Of a stretch of 64,000 nt of DNA, positions 49,738 through 57,994 are shown one piece after another. The translations under genes were made by a program, and so were the position numbers. Position 1 is the stretch's first letter. Every line of letters begins with the position of its first letter. This stretch comes from Citrobacter koseri ATCC BAA-895 (GTDB lineage: Bacteria; Pseudomonadota; Gammaproteobacteria; Enterobacterales; Enterobacteriaceae): positions 1,364,001 through 1,428,000 of the forward strand of contig NC_009792.1 in the NCBI RefSeq assembly GCF_000018045.1, read 5' to 3'. Under the pieces are notes generated by a model. That model was not told the origin of the DNA, did no database searches, and saw only the letters and a program-made list of their open reading frames with translations.

Positions 49738-51393
49738 ATGGATCGTAGACGATTTATTAAAGGTTCAATGGCAATGGCCGCCGTGTGCGGTACGAGCGGT
49801 ATTGCTTCACTCTTTTCCCGCGCCGCTTTCGCGGCAGAGTCTGATATTGCAGATGGTCAAACCGTCCGTTTTGACTTTTCCGTTCTGCAATCAATGGCGA
49901 ACGATTTAGCGCAAAAACCGTGGGGCGGTGAACCCCGGGCGTTACCCAATACGCTGGCGAATCTGACGCCGCAGGCCTACAACAGCATTCAGTACGATGC
50001 GGCGCACTCTCTGTGGAACAACATCGAAGGCCGCAAGCTGGATGTGCAATTTTTCCACGTAGGAATGGGCTTTCGTCGTCGCGTGCGTATGTTCTCGCTT
50101 GATGCCAGCACGCATCAGGCGCGCGAAATTCATTTCCGCCCGGAACTGTTCAAATACAACGATGCCGGTGTCGATACCCGTCAACTGGAAGGGCAAACCG
50201 ACCTTGGCTTCGCGGGCTTTCGCGCCTTTAAAGCGCCTGAACTGGCGCGTCGCGACATCGTCTCCTTCCTGGGGGCAAGCTACTTCCGCGCGGTGGATGA
50301 CACTTATCAGTACGGGCTGTCCGCGCGAGGCCTGGCGATAGACACCTATACCGACAGCAAAGAAGAGTTCCCAGACTTCACCGCATTCTGGTTTGAGACG
50401 GCGAAACCGGGCGACACCACGTTTACCGTGTACGCGCTGCTGGACAGCCCAAGCGTCACTGGCGCCTATAAATTTGTGATCCACTGTGAAGAGAGCCAGG
50501 TGATCATGGATGTGGAAAACCACATCTATGCGCGTAAAGACATCAAGCAGCTGGGTATCGCGCCAATGACCAGCATGTTCAGCTGCGGCAACAATGAACG
50601 CCGGATGTGCGACACCATTCATCCGCAAATTCACGACTCTGACCGCCTGGCCATGTGGCTGGGCAATGGCGAATGGATCTGCCGTCCGCTGAATAATCCG
50701 CAGAAATTGCAGTTCAACGCCTATCTCGACAATAACCCGAAAGGGTTCGGCCTGCTGCAACTTGACCGTGACTTTTCCCACTATCAGGACATCATGGGCT
50801 GGTATAACAAACGCCCAAGCCTGTGGGTGGAGCCGCGTAACAAATGGGGGAAAGGGTCTATTGGCCTGATGGAAATCCCGACGACCGGTGAAACGCTCGA
50901 TAACGTGGTGTGCTTCTGGCAGCCGGAAAAAGCGATCAAAGCGGGCGATGATCTGGCATTCAAATACCGTCTTTACTGGAGCGCGCAACCGCCGGTTCGC
51001 TCGCCGTTGGCGCGCGTGATGGCGACCCGTACCGGTATGGGCGGTTTCCCCGAAGGGTGGGCGCCGGGTGAACACTACCCTGAAAAATGGGCGCGCCGCT
51101 TTGCCATTGATTTTGTCGGCGGCGACCTGAAAGCCGCTGCGCCGAAGGGGATCGAGCCTGTCATTACGCTGTCTAACGGCGAAGCGAAACAGATTGAGAT
51201 CCTCTACGTCGAACCGTTCGATGGTTATCGCATCCAGTTTGACTGGTATCCGACGTCAGATTCGACCGACCCGGTGGATATGCGTATGTTCCTGCGCTGC
51301 CAGGGGGACGCCATTAGCGAAACCTGGCTGTATCAGTATTTCCCGCCGGCGCCGGATAAGCGTCGCTACGTTGATGACCGCGTGATGCGTTAA
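49738..51393 (+). CDS. opgD: OpgD/MdoD, osmoregulated periplasmic glucan protein
   Basis: Periplasmic beta-sandwich protein that shapes the backbone of osmoregulated periplasmic glucans, acting with its paralogue OpgG. The 551-residue precursor has a twin-arginine signal peptide (RRRFIKGSMAMAAVCGTSG), so it is exported folded by Tat. Body motifs such as NTPQAYNSIQYDAAH-type ANLTPQAYNSIQYDAA and the conserved WVEPRNKWGKGSIGLMEIP are present. Same length as E. coli MdoD. Single gene with a good terminator (51410-51437). Confidence 0.96.
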   Translation: MDRRRFIKGSMAMAAVCGTSGIASLFSRAAFAAESDIADGQTVRFDFSVLQSMANDLAQKPWGGEPRALPNTLANLTPQAYNSIQYDAAHSLWNNIEGRKLDVQFFHVGMGFRRRVRMFSLDASTHQAREIHFRPELFKYNDAGVDTRQLEGQTDLGFAGFRAFKAPELARRDIVSFLGASYFRAVDDTYQYGLSARGLAIDTYTDSKEEFPDFTAFWFETAKPGDTTFTVYALLDSPSVTGAYKFVIHCEESQVIMDVENHIYARKDIKQLGIAPMTSMFSCGNNERRMCDTIHPQIHDSDRLAMWLGNGEWICRPLNNPQKLQFNAYLDNNPKGFGLLQLDRDFSHYQDIMGWYNKRPSLWVEPRNKWGKGSIGLMEIPTTGETLDNVVCFWQPEKAIKAGDDLAFKYRLYWSAQPPVRSPLARVMATRTGMGGFPEGWAPGEHYPEKWARRFAIDFVGGDLKAAAPKGIEPVITLSNGEAKQIEILYVEPFDGYRIQFDWYPTSDSTDPVDMRMFLRCQGDAISETWLYQYFPPAPDKRRYVDDRVMR

Positions 51394-51409
51394 TCCGCTC
51401 TGTTGCCCC

Positions 51410-51437
51410 GAGCCGCCACACTGCTGGCGGCTCTTTT
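51410..51437 (+). terminator. opgD terminator
   Basis: 8-bp stem GAGCCGCC/GGCGGCTC, 8-base loop, TTTT. Confidence 0.85.
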
Positions 51438-51571
51438 CTCCCGACGATTCCCGGCGCATTTTCTGCTCATTATTTAAACTCGATCCCGTTCGCATTATTC
51501 CTTATGTCAAATGCGTAAGCTGACGGTGTGTACTTCAGTACACGTTTTACAGCCACTAACAGGGAGTGCGT

Positions 51572-51796
51572 ATGTTTCCAGAATACAGAGATCTGATTTC
51601 ACGACTGAAAACCGAGAATCCTCGCTTTCTTTCCTTGTTCGAAAAACACAACACCCTTGATCATGAGATTGCCCGGCTGGAAGGTTCTGACGGCAGGGGA
51701 TACAGTTTGGATATTGTTCGTCTGAAGAAAGAGAAACTCCATCTGAAGGAGGATCTGCTCAGAATATTGCAGAAAGAAAGTTTGAATGAGAGCTGA
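51572..51796 (+). CDS. ydcH: YdcH, DUF465 small protein
   Basis: A 74-residue, largely helical cytoplasmic protein of unknown function (DUF465), E. coli start MFPEYRDLISRLK. It likely forms a helical hairpin: the middle motif DHEIARLEGSDGRGYS connects two amphipathic helices. ATG at 51572 is preceded by AGGGAG; a GTG two codons upstream is less likely. Followed by a hairpin terminator before rimL. Confidence 0.92.
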   Translation: MFPEYRDLISRLKTENPRFLSLFEKHNTLDHEIARLEGSDGRGYSLDIVRLKKEKLHLKEDLLRILQKESLNES

Positions 51797-51835
51797 TTCG
51801 TTGTAGGCACTGCGCAGTCTTTGTCCTGCTTAAAA

Positions 51836-51866
51836 GGGCTTCCTGACAGACAAGGAAGCCCTTCCT
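51836..51866 (+). terminator. ydcH terminator
   Basis: 9-bp stem GGGCTTCCT/AGGAAGCCC with an 8-base loop, then TTCCTG and TTTT. Confidence 0.65.
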
Positions 51867-51937
51867 GTTTTCAGGTATGCGGGCAAGTCTGTGATAAGCT
51901 AATAAATCCTGCTGTTGTCACCGTAAAGGATGGAGAA

Positions 51938-52483
51938 ATGGCTGAAGTCATCACGATCAGCGAAACACTGGAACTGCGAGCGGTGGAAGAGTGCCATGTT
52001 ACGCCGTTACATCAACTGGTGCTTAAAAACAAAGACTGGCTACAGGCATCGCTAAACTGGCCGCAGTTTGTCGCCAGTGAAGACGATACGCGCAAAAATG
52101 TGCAGGGTAATATGATGTTGCACCAGCGAGGCTACGCCAAAATGTTCCTTATCTTTCAGGAAGAGGAGGTGGTGGGCGTCATCTCGTTTAATCTGATAGA
52201 GCCGTTGAATAAAACCGCCTATATCGGTTACTGGCTGGATGAATCTCACCAGCGGCAGGGCATTATGTCGCGCGCGCTTCAGGCGTTTATCGGCCATTAT
52301 GCCGGGCGCGGCGAGCTTCGACGCTTTGTGATTAAATGTCGGGTTGCGAACCAGGCGAGCAACCAGGTGGCGCGCCGCAATGGTTTTGAACTGGAAGGAT
52401 GCCTGAAACAAGCGGAGTTTCTCAACGGGGAGTATCACGACGTTAACCTGTACGCCCGCATTATCGAGAACGCCTCAGAGTAA
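51938..52483 (+). CDS. rimL: RimL, ribosomal protein L7/L12 N-acetyltransferase
   Basis: GNAT-family acetyltransferase that acetylates the N-terminal serine of ribosomal protein L12, giving L7. The 181-residue product has the GNAT core: WLDESHQRQGIMSRAL (acetyl-CoA loop, Q/R-x-x-G) and RVANQASNQVARRNGFELEG. ATG at 51938 with GGAGA matches the family start; longer in-frame upstream starts pass through the ydcH terminator and are rejected. Its end overlaps ydcK by 9 bp. Confidence 0.93.
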   Translation: MAEVITISETLELRAVEECHVTPLHQLVLKNKDWLQASLNWPQFVASEDDTRKNVQGNMMLHQRGYAKMFLIFQEEEVVGVISFNLIEPLNKTAYIGYWLDESHQRQGIMSRALQAFIGHYAGRGELRRFVIKCRVANQASNQVARRNGFELEGCLKQAEFLNGEYHDVNLYARIIENASE

Positions 52484-53455
52484 CCCTGCCAACGGTGTTC
52501 GTGTAATATGCTGTTCACCGTTAACCACTTTTGGGCCACGCAAGTGGATGCTGTCGCCATCAAAGGTTTCGATCGTCGCCCGATCGGTGATTTCCACATG
52601 ATGCTCAATCAGCACGTCCCCCAGAATGCGGGCATGGCCTTCGATCAGGATATGATCGTCAAGCAGGACAGGGCCGCCGCGTAGTTCGGCATGACCACCG
52701 ACCAGAACGTGATGTTTCAATACGCAGTTACCTTCAACCGTCGCGTGTTCCGCCACCTGAGCACTGTAACGCAGCGTGGGGATGGCATCTTCCTCCGTTC
52801 CCGCAATAACGCGGGCGTGACCGTACACTTTGGCACAGTCGCAAAGCCAGACGTTATTCTCTTCATTTCCTTCGACGATCGCGAAATCAAACACTTCTGC
52901 GCGGTGTTCAATAAACGCCTGGGTGACTATCGCATCGCCGTAGATTTGCGCCTGATGGACAATGCGCGAGCTGCTGACGGTGGCGCGATCGTAGATTTGC
53001 AGCGTCAGGTCGCTTTCCTGGGTTAGGCCTTTTGCGGCGATAATCTCCGAATGGTGCAGAATACGAGCGTCGCCAGACAGATGACATTCACCGCGAACGA
53101 CCGAATTCTGCACGGTGACGTTGTTGCTTATCCGGGCGCCGTGACTGATCTCGGCCAGATCAATCCAGACGTTATCACCGATTTGCACGCGATCTCTGAT
53201 GATGCAGGCCTGGGTGATGCGGGCGTTGCCTGAAATCATCGCCCCGGCGAATGCGAGGGCATTCTCGTCGTAAATCCAGCAGTGTCCTTCTTGCGCCAGC
53301 ACGCTTTCGTCGTCTACCCAGCCGCCAGCGGTTCCGGCTTTGACGTCGTTAAAGTCGGTAAGGGCAATGATCTGGCGTAGCAGGACGCTTTTCTTGTGGC
53401 CGTTATCCTGATAACTAAAGGCGCGCGATTCTTCACTCAGGTGATATTTGCTCAT
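52475..53455 (-). CDS. ydcK: YdcK, left-handed beta-helix protein
   Basis: A 326-residue protein built largely of hexapeptide-like repeats (ARISNNVTVQNSVVRGECHL, ATVSSSRIVHQ, GHARVIAG, and similar), predicted to fold as a left-handed parallel beta-helix as in acyl- and acetyltransferases. No catalytic assignment is known; no signal peptide. Length equals E. coli YdcK. Convergent with rimL, divergent from tehA. Confidence 0.9.
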   Translation of the reverse strand: MSKYHLSEESRAFSYQDNGHKKSVLLRQIIALTDFNDVKAGTAGGWVDDESVLAQEGHCWIYDENALAFAGAMISGNARITQACIIRDRVQIGDNVWIDLAEISHGARISNNVTVQNSVVRGECHLSGDARILHHSEIIAAKGLTQESDLTLQIYDRATVSSSRIVHQAQIYGDAIVTQAFIEHRAEVFDFAIVEGNEENNVWLCDCAKVYGHARVIAGTEEDAIPTLRYSAQVAEHATVEGNCVLKHHVLVGGHAELRGGPVLLDDHILIEGHARILGDVLIEHHVEITDRATIETFDGDSIHLRGPKVVNGEQHITRTPLAGLL

Positions 53456-53530
53456 GGGGAATTTCCCTTTGCTCGCTTAAGATAACCGTAGCAAATTTTT
53501 CAGCACTGGCTAAACAGGGCGAAATTCCAT

Positions 53531-53553
53531 AAAATGCATTTAAAATATACTTT
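53531..53553 (+). promoter_or_regulatory. NsrR-type box upstream of tehAB
   Basis: AAAATGCATTT-A-AAATATACTTT resembles the NsrR site (11-bp arms AANATGCATTT, one-base spacer): the left arm matches fully, the right about seven of eleven. It ends 14 bp before the tehA start. NsrR is a nitric-oxide-responsive repressor and tehAB is among its reported targets in enteric bacteria. Confidence 0.6.
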
Positions 53554-53567
53554 ATAAATTAAACAAA

Positions 53568-54581
53568 ATGAGTAAGAACAAGCAGAGCGACCGGGTGCTT
53601 AATCTTCCGGCTGGCTATTTTGGGATGGTACTGGGCACCATTGGCATGGGCTTCGCGTGGCGCTATGCCAGCCATATCTGGCCCGTCAGTCACTGGATTG
53701 GCGATGGCCTGGTGATCCTGGCAATGATCATCTGGAGCTTGCTGACGCTTGCCTTTCTTAACCGTCTGCTGCGTTTTCCACAGAGCGTACTGGCGGAGGT
53801 ACGGCATCCGGTAAAGAGCAGTTTTGTCAGCCTTTTTCCTGCGACCACGATGCTGGTGGCGATTGGTTTTGTCCCCTGGTGTCGTGGATTAGCCGTGGGA
53901 TTGTTCAGCATTGGCGTCGTGGTGCAACTGGCTTATGCCGCATGGCAAACGGCGGGACTCTGGCGCGGTTCGCATCCTGAAGAGGCGACAACACCGGGGC
54001 TGTATCTGCCGACGGTAGCGAATAACTTTATTAGCGCGATGGCCTGCGGCGCGTTGGGTTACAACGACGCCGGGCTGGTCTTTTTAGGAGCTGGCGTATT
54101 CTCGTGGCTGAGTCTGGAACCCGTTATTTTGCAACGTTTGCGCAGTTCCGGTGAATTACCGGCGGTGCTGCGCACATCGCTGGGCATTCAATTGGCTCCG
54201 GCGTTAGTAGCCTGTAGCGCCTGGCTGAGCGTCAACGGCGGAGAAGGCGATACGCTGGCAAAAATGCTGTTTGGCTATGGCTTGCTGCAACTGCTTTTCA
54301 TGCTGCGCCTGATGCCGTGGTATCTGTCACAGCCGTTTAATGCCTCTTTCTGGAGCTTCTCGTTCGGCGTTTCAGCGCTGGCGACGACAGGGCTGCATTT
54401 AGGGCACGCCAGCGCGTCGGGATTTTTTCATACGCTGGCGATTCCGTTGTTTATTTTTACCAATTTTATCATAGCGTTATTGCTCGTACGCACGTTTGCG
54501 CTGCTGATGCAGGGGAAACTTCTCGTGCGCACAGAACGCGCCGCATTACTGAATCTGAGGATAACTAATGACCCTTCGTGA
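53568..54581 (+). CDS. tehA: TehA, SLAC1-family transporter
   Basis: Inner-membrane protein of the TehA/SLAC1 anion-channel family, named for tellurite resistance when overexpressed with TehB. The 337-residue protein has about ten helices arranged as five hairpins; the family motifs ATTMLVAIGF and LPTVANNFISAMACGALGY are present. The first residues (SKNKQSD) are slightly longer than in E. coli (330). No ribosome site is seen before the ATG, and the promoter elements are very close, so the leader is short. Overlaps tehB by 14 bp. Confidence 0.93.
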   Translation: MSKNKQSDRVLNLPAGYFGMVLGTIGMGFAWRYASHIWPVSHWIGDGLVILAMIIWSLLTLAFLNRLLRFPQSVLAEVRHPVKSSFVSLFPATTMLVAIGFVPWCRGLAVGLFSIGVVVQLAYAAWQTAGLWRGSHPEEATTPGLYLPTVANNFISAMACGALGYNDAGLVFLGAGVFSWLSLEPVILQRLRSSGELPAVLRTSLGIQLAPALVACSAWLSVNGGEGDTLAKMLFGYGLLQLLFMLRLMPWYLSQPFNASFWSFSFGVSALATTGLHLGHASASGFFHTLAIPLFIFTNFIIALLLVRTFALLMQGKLLVRTERAALLNLRITNDPS

Positions 54582-55164
54582 CGAAAATTACTTTACTGAA
54601 AAATACGATTTAACCCGCACACACTCCGACGTCGTTGAGGCGGCAAAGGTGGTCGCGCCGGGTAAAACGTTGGATCTGGGCTGCGGAAATGGCCGTAATA
54701 GCCTCTATCTGGCAGCGAACGGCTATGACGTTACCGCCTGGGATAAGAATCCGATGAGCATCGCCAACGTTGAGCGCATCAAAGCGGCGGAAGGGCTGGA
54801 AAACCTGCAAGCAAAGGTGGTTGACCTTAACGCGTTAAGCTTCGAAGGCGACTACGATTTTATTCTCTCAACGGTCGTGATGATGTTCCTGGAAGCGAAA
54901 ACCATTCCGGGGCTGATTGCCAATATGCAGCGCTGCACCAAACCGGGCGGGCATAACCTGATTGTGGCGGCAATGGATACGGAAGATTTCCCCTGCACCG
55001 TGGGTTTCCCGTTTGCGTTTAAAGAAGGGGAACTGCGCCGTTACTACGAAGGCTGGGAATTGCTGAAATACAACGAGGATGTGGGTGAACTTCACCGCAC
55101 GGACGCCAACGGCAACCGCATCAAACTGCGTTTTGCGACGCTGCTGGCGCGTAAAAGCGCATAA
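54568..55164 (+). CDS. tehB: TehB, tellurite-resistance methyltransferase
   Basis: SAM-dependent methyltransferase that methylates tellurite and selenium oxyanions in vitro. The 198-residue class I fold has the SAM-binding motif TLDLGCGNGRNSLYLA and the acidic end of strand 2 in DVTAWDKN. The start overlaps the tehA end, so translation is coupled. An inverted repeat (55182-55207) follows its stop. Confidence 0.95.
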   Translation: MTLRDENYFTEKYDLTRTHSDVVEAAKVVAPGKTLDLGCGNGRNSLYLAANGYDVTAWDKNPMSIANVERIKAAEGLENLQAKVVDLNALSFEGDYDFILSTVVMMFLEAKTIPGLIANMQRCTKPGGHNLIVAAMDTEDFPCTVGFPFAFKEGELRRYYEGWELLKYNEDVGELHRTDANGNRIKLRFATLLARKSA

Positions 55165-55181
55165 CGCAATTTTACGATAGC

Positions 55182-55207
55182 GTTGCAGGCCTGATACGGC
55201 CTGCAAC
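55182..55207 (+). terminator. Hairpin after tehB
   Basis: Perfect 10-bp stem GTTGCAGGCC/GGCCTGCAAC, loop TGATAC, no U-tract. Confidence 0.5.
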
Positions 55208-55315
55208 TCGCCGTGTTGAATTTGTGCTGGCGATACCATTTATAGTCCATCCAGATTAGTTTCCTTTTGCTACTATTCCAATTGCATATCTGCAAAAACA
55301 AAAGGGATAGTTTCC

Positions 55316-55984
55316 ATGCGTACTCATACTTTATTTAAAGTTGCAGTGCTTTCTGGCTTATTGGCTTTATCTGGCTGTGCGTCAAAAATCACTCAGCCGG
55401 ATAAATATTCTGGGTTCTTAAAAGATTATTCAGGGCTGAAAGAAACAACCTCCGCAACGGGAAAACCGGTGCTCCGTTGGGTTGACCCCAGCTTTGATGA
55501 ATCTAAATATGACAGCATCGTCTGGAACCCGATAACCTACTATCCGGTGCCAAAACCCACGACGCAGGTCGGGCAGCAGGTTCTGGATAAATTACGAAGC
55601 TATACCGATACCCAACTGAAAACGGCCATTGAGAAACGTAAACCTCTGGTAACGACCCCGGGGCCGCGTAGCCTGATTTTCCGCGGCGCGATAACCGGCG
55701 TTGATACCAGCAAAGAGGGGCTGCAATTCTATGAAGTGGTGCCGGTCGCCCTGGTGGTTGCGGGTACGCAGATGGCGACAGGCCATCGCACAATGGATAC
55801 GCATCTTTACTTTGAAGGCGAGCTGATTGATGCCGCCACCAATAAACCGGTGGTGAAAGTGGTTCGTCAGGGCGAGGGTAAAGACCTGAGCAACGAAAAT
55901 ACGCCGATGGCGTTTGAAACGTTGAAAGAAGTGATTGATGACATGGCGACTGATGCCACCATGTTTGATGTCGGTAAAAAATAA
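55316..55984 (+). CDS. ydcL: YdcL, DUF3313 lipoprotein
   Basis: Outer-membrane-type lipoprotein of unknown function. The 222-residue precursor has a lipobox LSGC with C21 and the DUF3313 body starting YSGFLKDYSGLKE; the residue after cysteine is alanine, compatible with Lol export to the outer membrane. Length equals E. coli YdcL. Followed directly by a strong UUCG-loop terminator. Confidence 0.92.
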   Translation: MRTHTLFKVAVLSGLLALSGCASKITQPDKYSGFLKDYSGLKETTSATGKPVLRWVDPSFDESKYDSIVWNPITYYPVPKPTTQVGQQVLDKLRSYTDTQLKTAIEKRKPLVTTPGPRSLIFRGAITGVDTSKEGLQFYEVVPVALVVAGTQMATGHRTMDTHLYFEGELIDAATNKPVVKVVRQGEGKDLSNENTPMAFETLKEVIDDMATDATMFDVGKK

Positions 55985-55990
55985 GTTCAC

Positions 55991-56018
55991 GCGCCATCTT
56001 CGGATGGCGCGTTTTTTT
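55991..56018 (+). terminator. ydcL terminator
   Basis: 8-bp stem GCGCCATC/GATGGCGC closed by TTCG, then G and seven T. It abuts the end of the convergent EamA gene. Confidence 0.95.
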
Positions 56019-56925
56019 ATGCCGCCCGGCGACGGTAAATTAACTTACTCATTAACGCCTCTGGACGCGTGAACATTACCAGATTGCCAACCAGAATCAG
56101 CACTAATCCAACAACGGCATTCATTTGCCAGACGTAACCTTCATAGAGTGTGGATATTGTCAGCGCCACCAGAGGAAACAGTAGCGTACTGTAGGCCGCG
56201 TTGCCGGGGCCGATGCGTCCCACCAGAGTAAAATACGCGCCAAACGCGATAACAGAACCGAATATTGCCAGATACAGCAGGGCGCCGAGGTAGCTCAACG
56301 TCCATTGCGGCGTGAAGTTATCGCCGCGTATACAGGCAATGGCGGCGATCAGCAGTGTGCCGTACAGCATCGCCCAGCTGTTGGTGGTCATGACTTCCAG
56401 ACCTTTTCTCTGATGGCGCATGCTGATCATATTTCCCAAAGAGAAGCCAAACGTTCCCAGCGCGCTCAGACCAATCCCCAGTAACAGCGAGTGGTTCCAG
56501 CCGCTGTTGGCCAGATCCTGCCAGAACAGCGTGATAATGCCCGTTAATCCCAGACCAGCAGCGTAATAAAAGCGTAGCGGCGGTTTATGCCCGAAGAACA
56601 CAAAGCTGTTAACCGCATTGAACAGTACGGCCATTGAGAAAATGACGGACTCCAGCCCCGTGTTGATCCAGGCGGCGGCGCTATAAAAACACCAGAAATT
56701 AAAGCAGAAGACGCATCCGCCCTGTAACAGGCAAAACAGGTGGTCGCGCCCGGATAATTTACGTAATTTCCCGCTCGCCAGCAGGATGAGCATCATTAAC
56801 GCGCTGGCGACGGCAAACCGCCAGAAAATGGACACGGGCGCCGATACCGGGCCTTGTTGCAGATAAATCGCAATCCAGGTGGTTCCCCAAATGACAACCA
56901 CCAGACAGTATAATAATGCGTTCAT
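56017..56925 (-). CDS. EamA-family transporter (DMT superfamily)
   Basis: Ten-helix inner-membrane transporter of the drug/metabolite superfamily; relatives export amino acids or metabolites. The 302-residue protein begins NALLYCLVVVIWGTTWIAIY, the family first helix, and contains two EamA repeats. ATG at 56925 with GAGAG upstream is chosen over an in-frame start 30 codons earlier whose added part is polar and not membrane-like. Divergent from an AraC regulator, with two spaced operator repeats between them. Not at this place in E. coli K-12. Confidence 0.87.
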   Translation of the reverse strand: MNALLYCLVVVIWGTTWIAIYLQQGPVSAPVSIFWRFAVASALMMLILLASGKLRKLSGRDHLFCLLQGGCVFCFNFWCFYSAAAWINTGLESVIFSMAVLFNAVNSFVFFGHKPPLRFYYAAGLGLTGIITLFWQDLANSGWNHSLLLGIGLSALGTFGFSLGNMISMRHQRKGLEVMTTNSWAMLYGTLLIAAIACIRGDNFTPQWTLSYLGALLYLAIFGSVIAFGAYFTLVGRIGPGNAAYSTLLFPLVALTISTLYEGYVWQMNAVVGLVLILVGNLVMFTRPEALMSKLIYRRRAA

Positions 56926-56988
56926 AACACTCTCTTCTTTATCTTTATTATCCGAAGAAGGAATGTGACATGTAAAAAATGCGCGCGC

Positions 56989-57024
56989 TTGCACCGGTTT
57001 GCGGATGACTTGCAAAATCTTGCG
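56989..57024. promoter_or_regulatory. Paired AraC-type operator repeats
   Basis: Two direct repeats of TTGCA-N6-TGCG, at 56989-57003 and 57010-57024. They are 21 bp apart, two helical turns, the usual arrangement for AraC-family activators. They lie 64-99 bp upstream of the EamA start, suitable for activating it. Confidence 0.6.
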
Positions 57025-57118
57025 CTTTTTTGCCGCTGTCTGAGCGGTGAGGGCTGGAAACGGATCGTGGCTGTTATAGACTGAGATTCTACTTATTACT
57101 GCTTTGTGATGTGATGGT

Positions 57119-57994
57119 ATGTCTCAGTCTTATGATGCCTTTGAAAATTTACGCAAACATAATGCCGTGCTGCATGACTCGGTTGCGTTGCATTCGGGTG
57201 TCCAGCTGGCGGCATGGTCAAATAAACGTGACAACATTACGCAATATTGCGATCACCATACTCTCAGCCTGTATGTCGCTGACGGCTACGAGAGCTACCA
57301 CAAAACGCCGGGCGGCTGGAAGAATGGCGGGGGGCCGGATCGCTTCTGTCTGATGCCAAAAGAGAGTGAGTCCGTCTGGGACATTCGCGACGACCTGTCG
57401 TTTGTCCATCTCTACTGTACAGATGCCCATCTGCGGGATGTTGGGGAAAAAGTCTGGGATAAAAGCCCGTACAGCTTTACCCTGGATGAGCGCACCTTTG
57501 GCAACGATCCGGGAATAACGGCGGTTTATCGCCAGTTCCTGCTGGGAAATGACTGGCAGCAACCGGCGAATCATATGACGCTCAGCGCCGCCTCGTCACT
57601 GCTGTTGACGCATCTGGTGCAGCATTACAGTAACGTACAGTGGCGTCTCCCGACGGTTACTGGCGGGTTGGCGCCCGCCACGCTGCGCAATGTGCTGGCG
57701 TACATTGAAGCGCATCTTGCTGAGCCGCTGACGCTAAGCGATCTGGCGCGCGAGGCGGCATTGAGCGAATTTCATTTCGCCAGAATGTTTCGCCAGTCGA
57801 TGAACATGGCGCCGCACCAGTACGTGATGCAGCGGCGTATGGCGCTGGCACAGCAATGGGTCTGCCATTCAACCCGTTCGCTGTCAGAGATCGCGATGGC
57901 CTGCGGATTCAGTTCGGCGAGCCATTTCAGCAATCGCTTTAAGCAGGTGACCGGTAAGACGCCGTCGCAGTTACGCGCGGCGAGCAAACGATAG
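57119..57994 (+). CDS. AraC-family transcriptional regulator
   Basis: A 291-residue regulator with an N-terminal cupin-like effector domain (CDHHTLSLYVADGYESYHKT) and the C-terminal double helix-turn-helix: LSDLAREAALSEFHFARMFR and SLSEIAMACGFSSASHFSNR with FKQVTGKTPSQ. It should control the divergent EamA transporter through the paired repeats. The ATG at 57119 has only a weak ribosome site. Its end overlaps ydcO by 24 bp. Effector unknown. Confidence 0.88.
   Translation: MSQSYDAFENLRKHNAVLHDSVALHSGVQLAAWSNKRDNITQYCDHHTLSLYVADGYESYHKTPGGWKNGGGPDRFCLMPKESESVWDIRDDLSFVHLYCTDAHLRDVGEKVWDKSPYSFTLDERTFGNDPGITAVYRQFLLGNDWQQPANHMTLSAASSLLLTHLVQHYSNVQWRLPTVTGGLAPATLRNVLAYIEAHLAEPLTLSDLAREAALSEFHFARMFRQSMNMAPHQYVMQRRMALAQQWVCHSTRSLSEIAMACGFSSASHFSNRFKQVTGKTPSQLRAASKR

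Noticed and set aside
50000..51075. Long ORF antisense to opgD
   Set aside because: Mirror frame of the conserved OpgD gene; no promoter or ribosome site.
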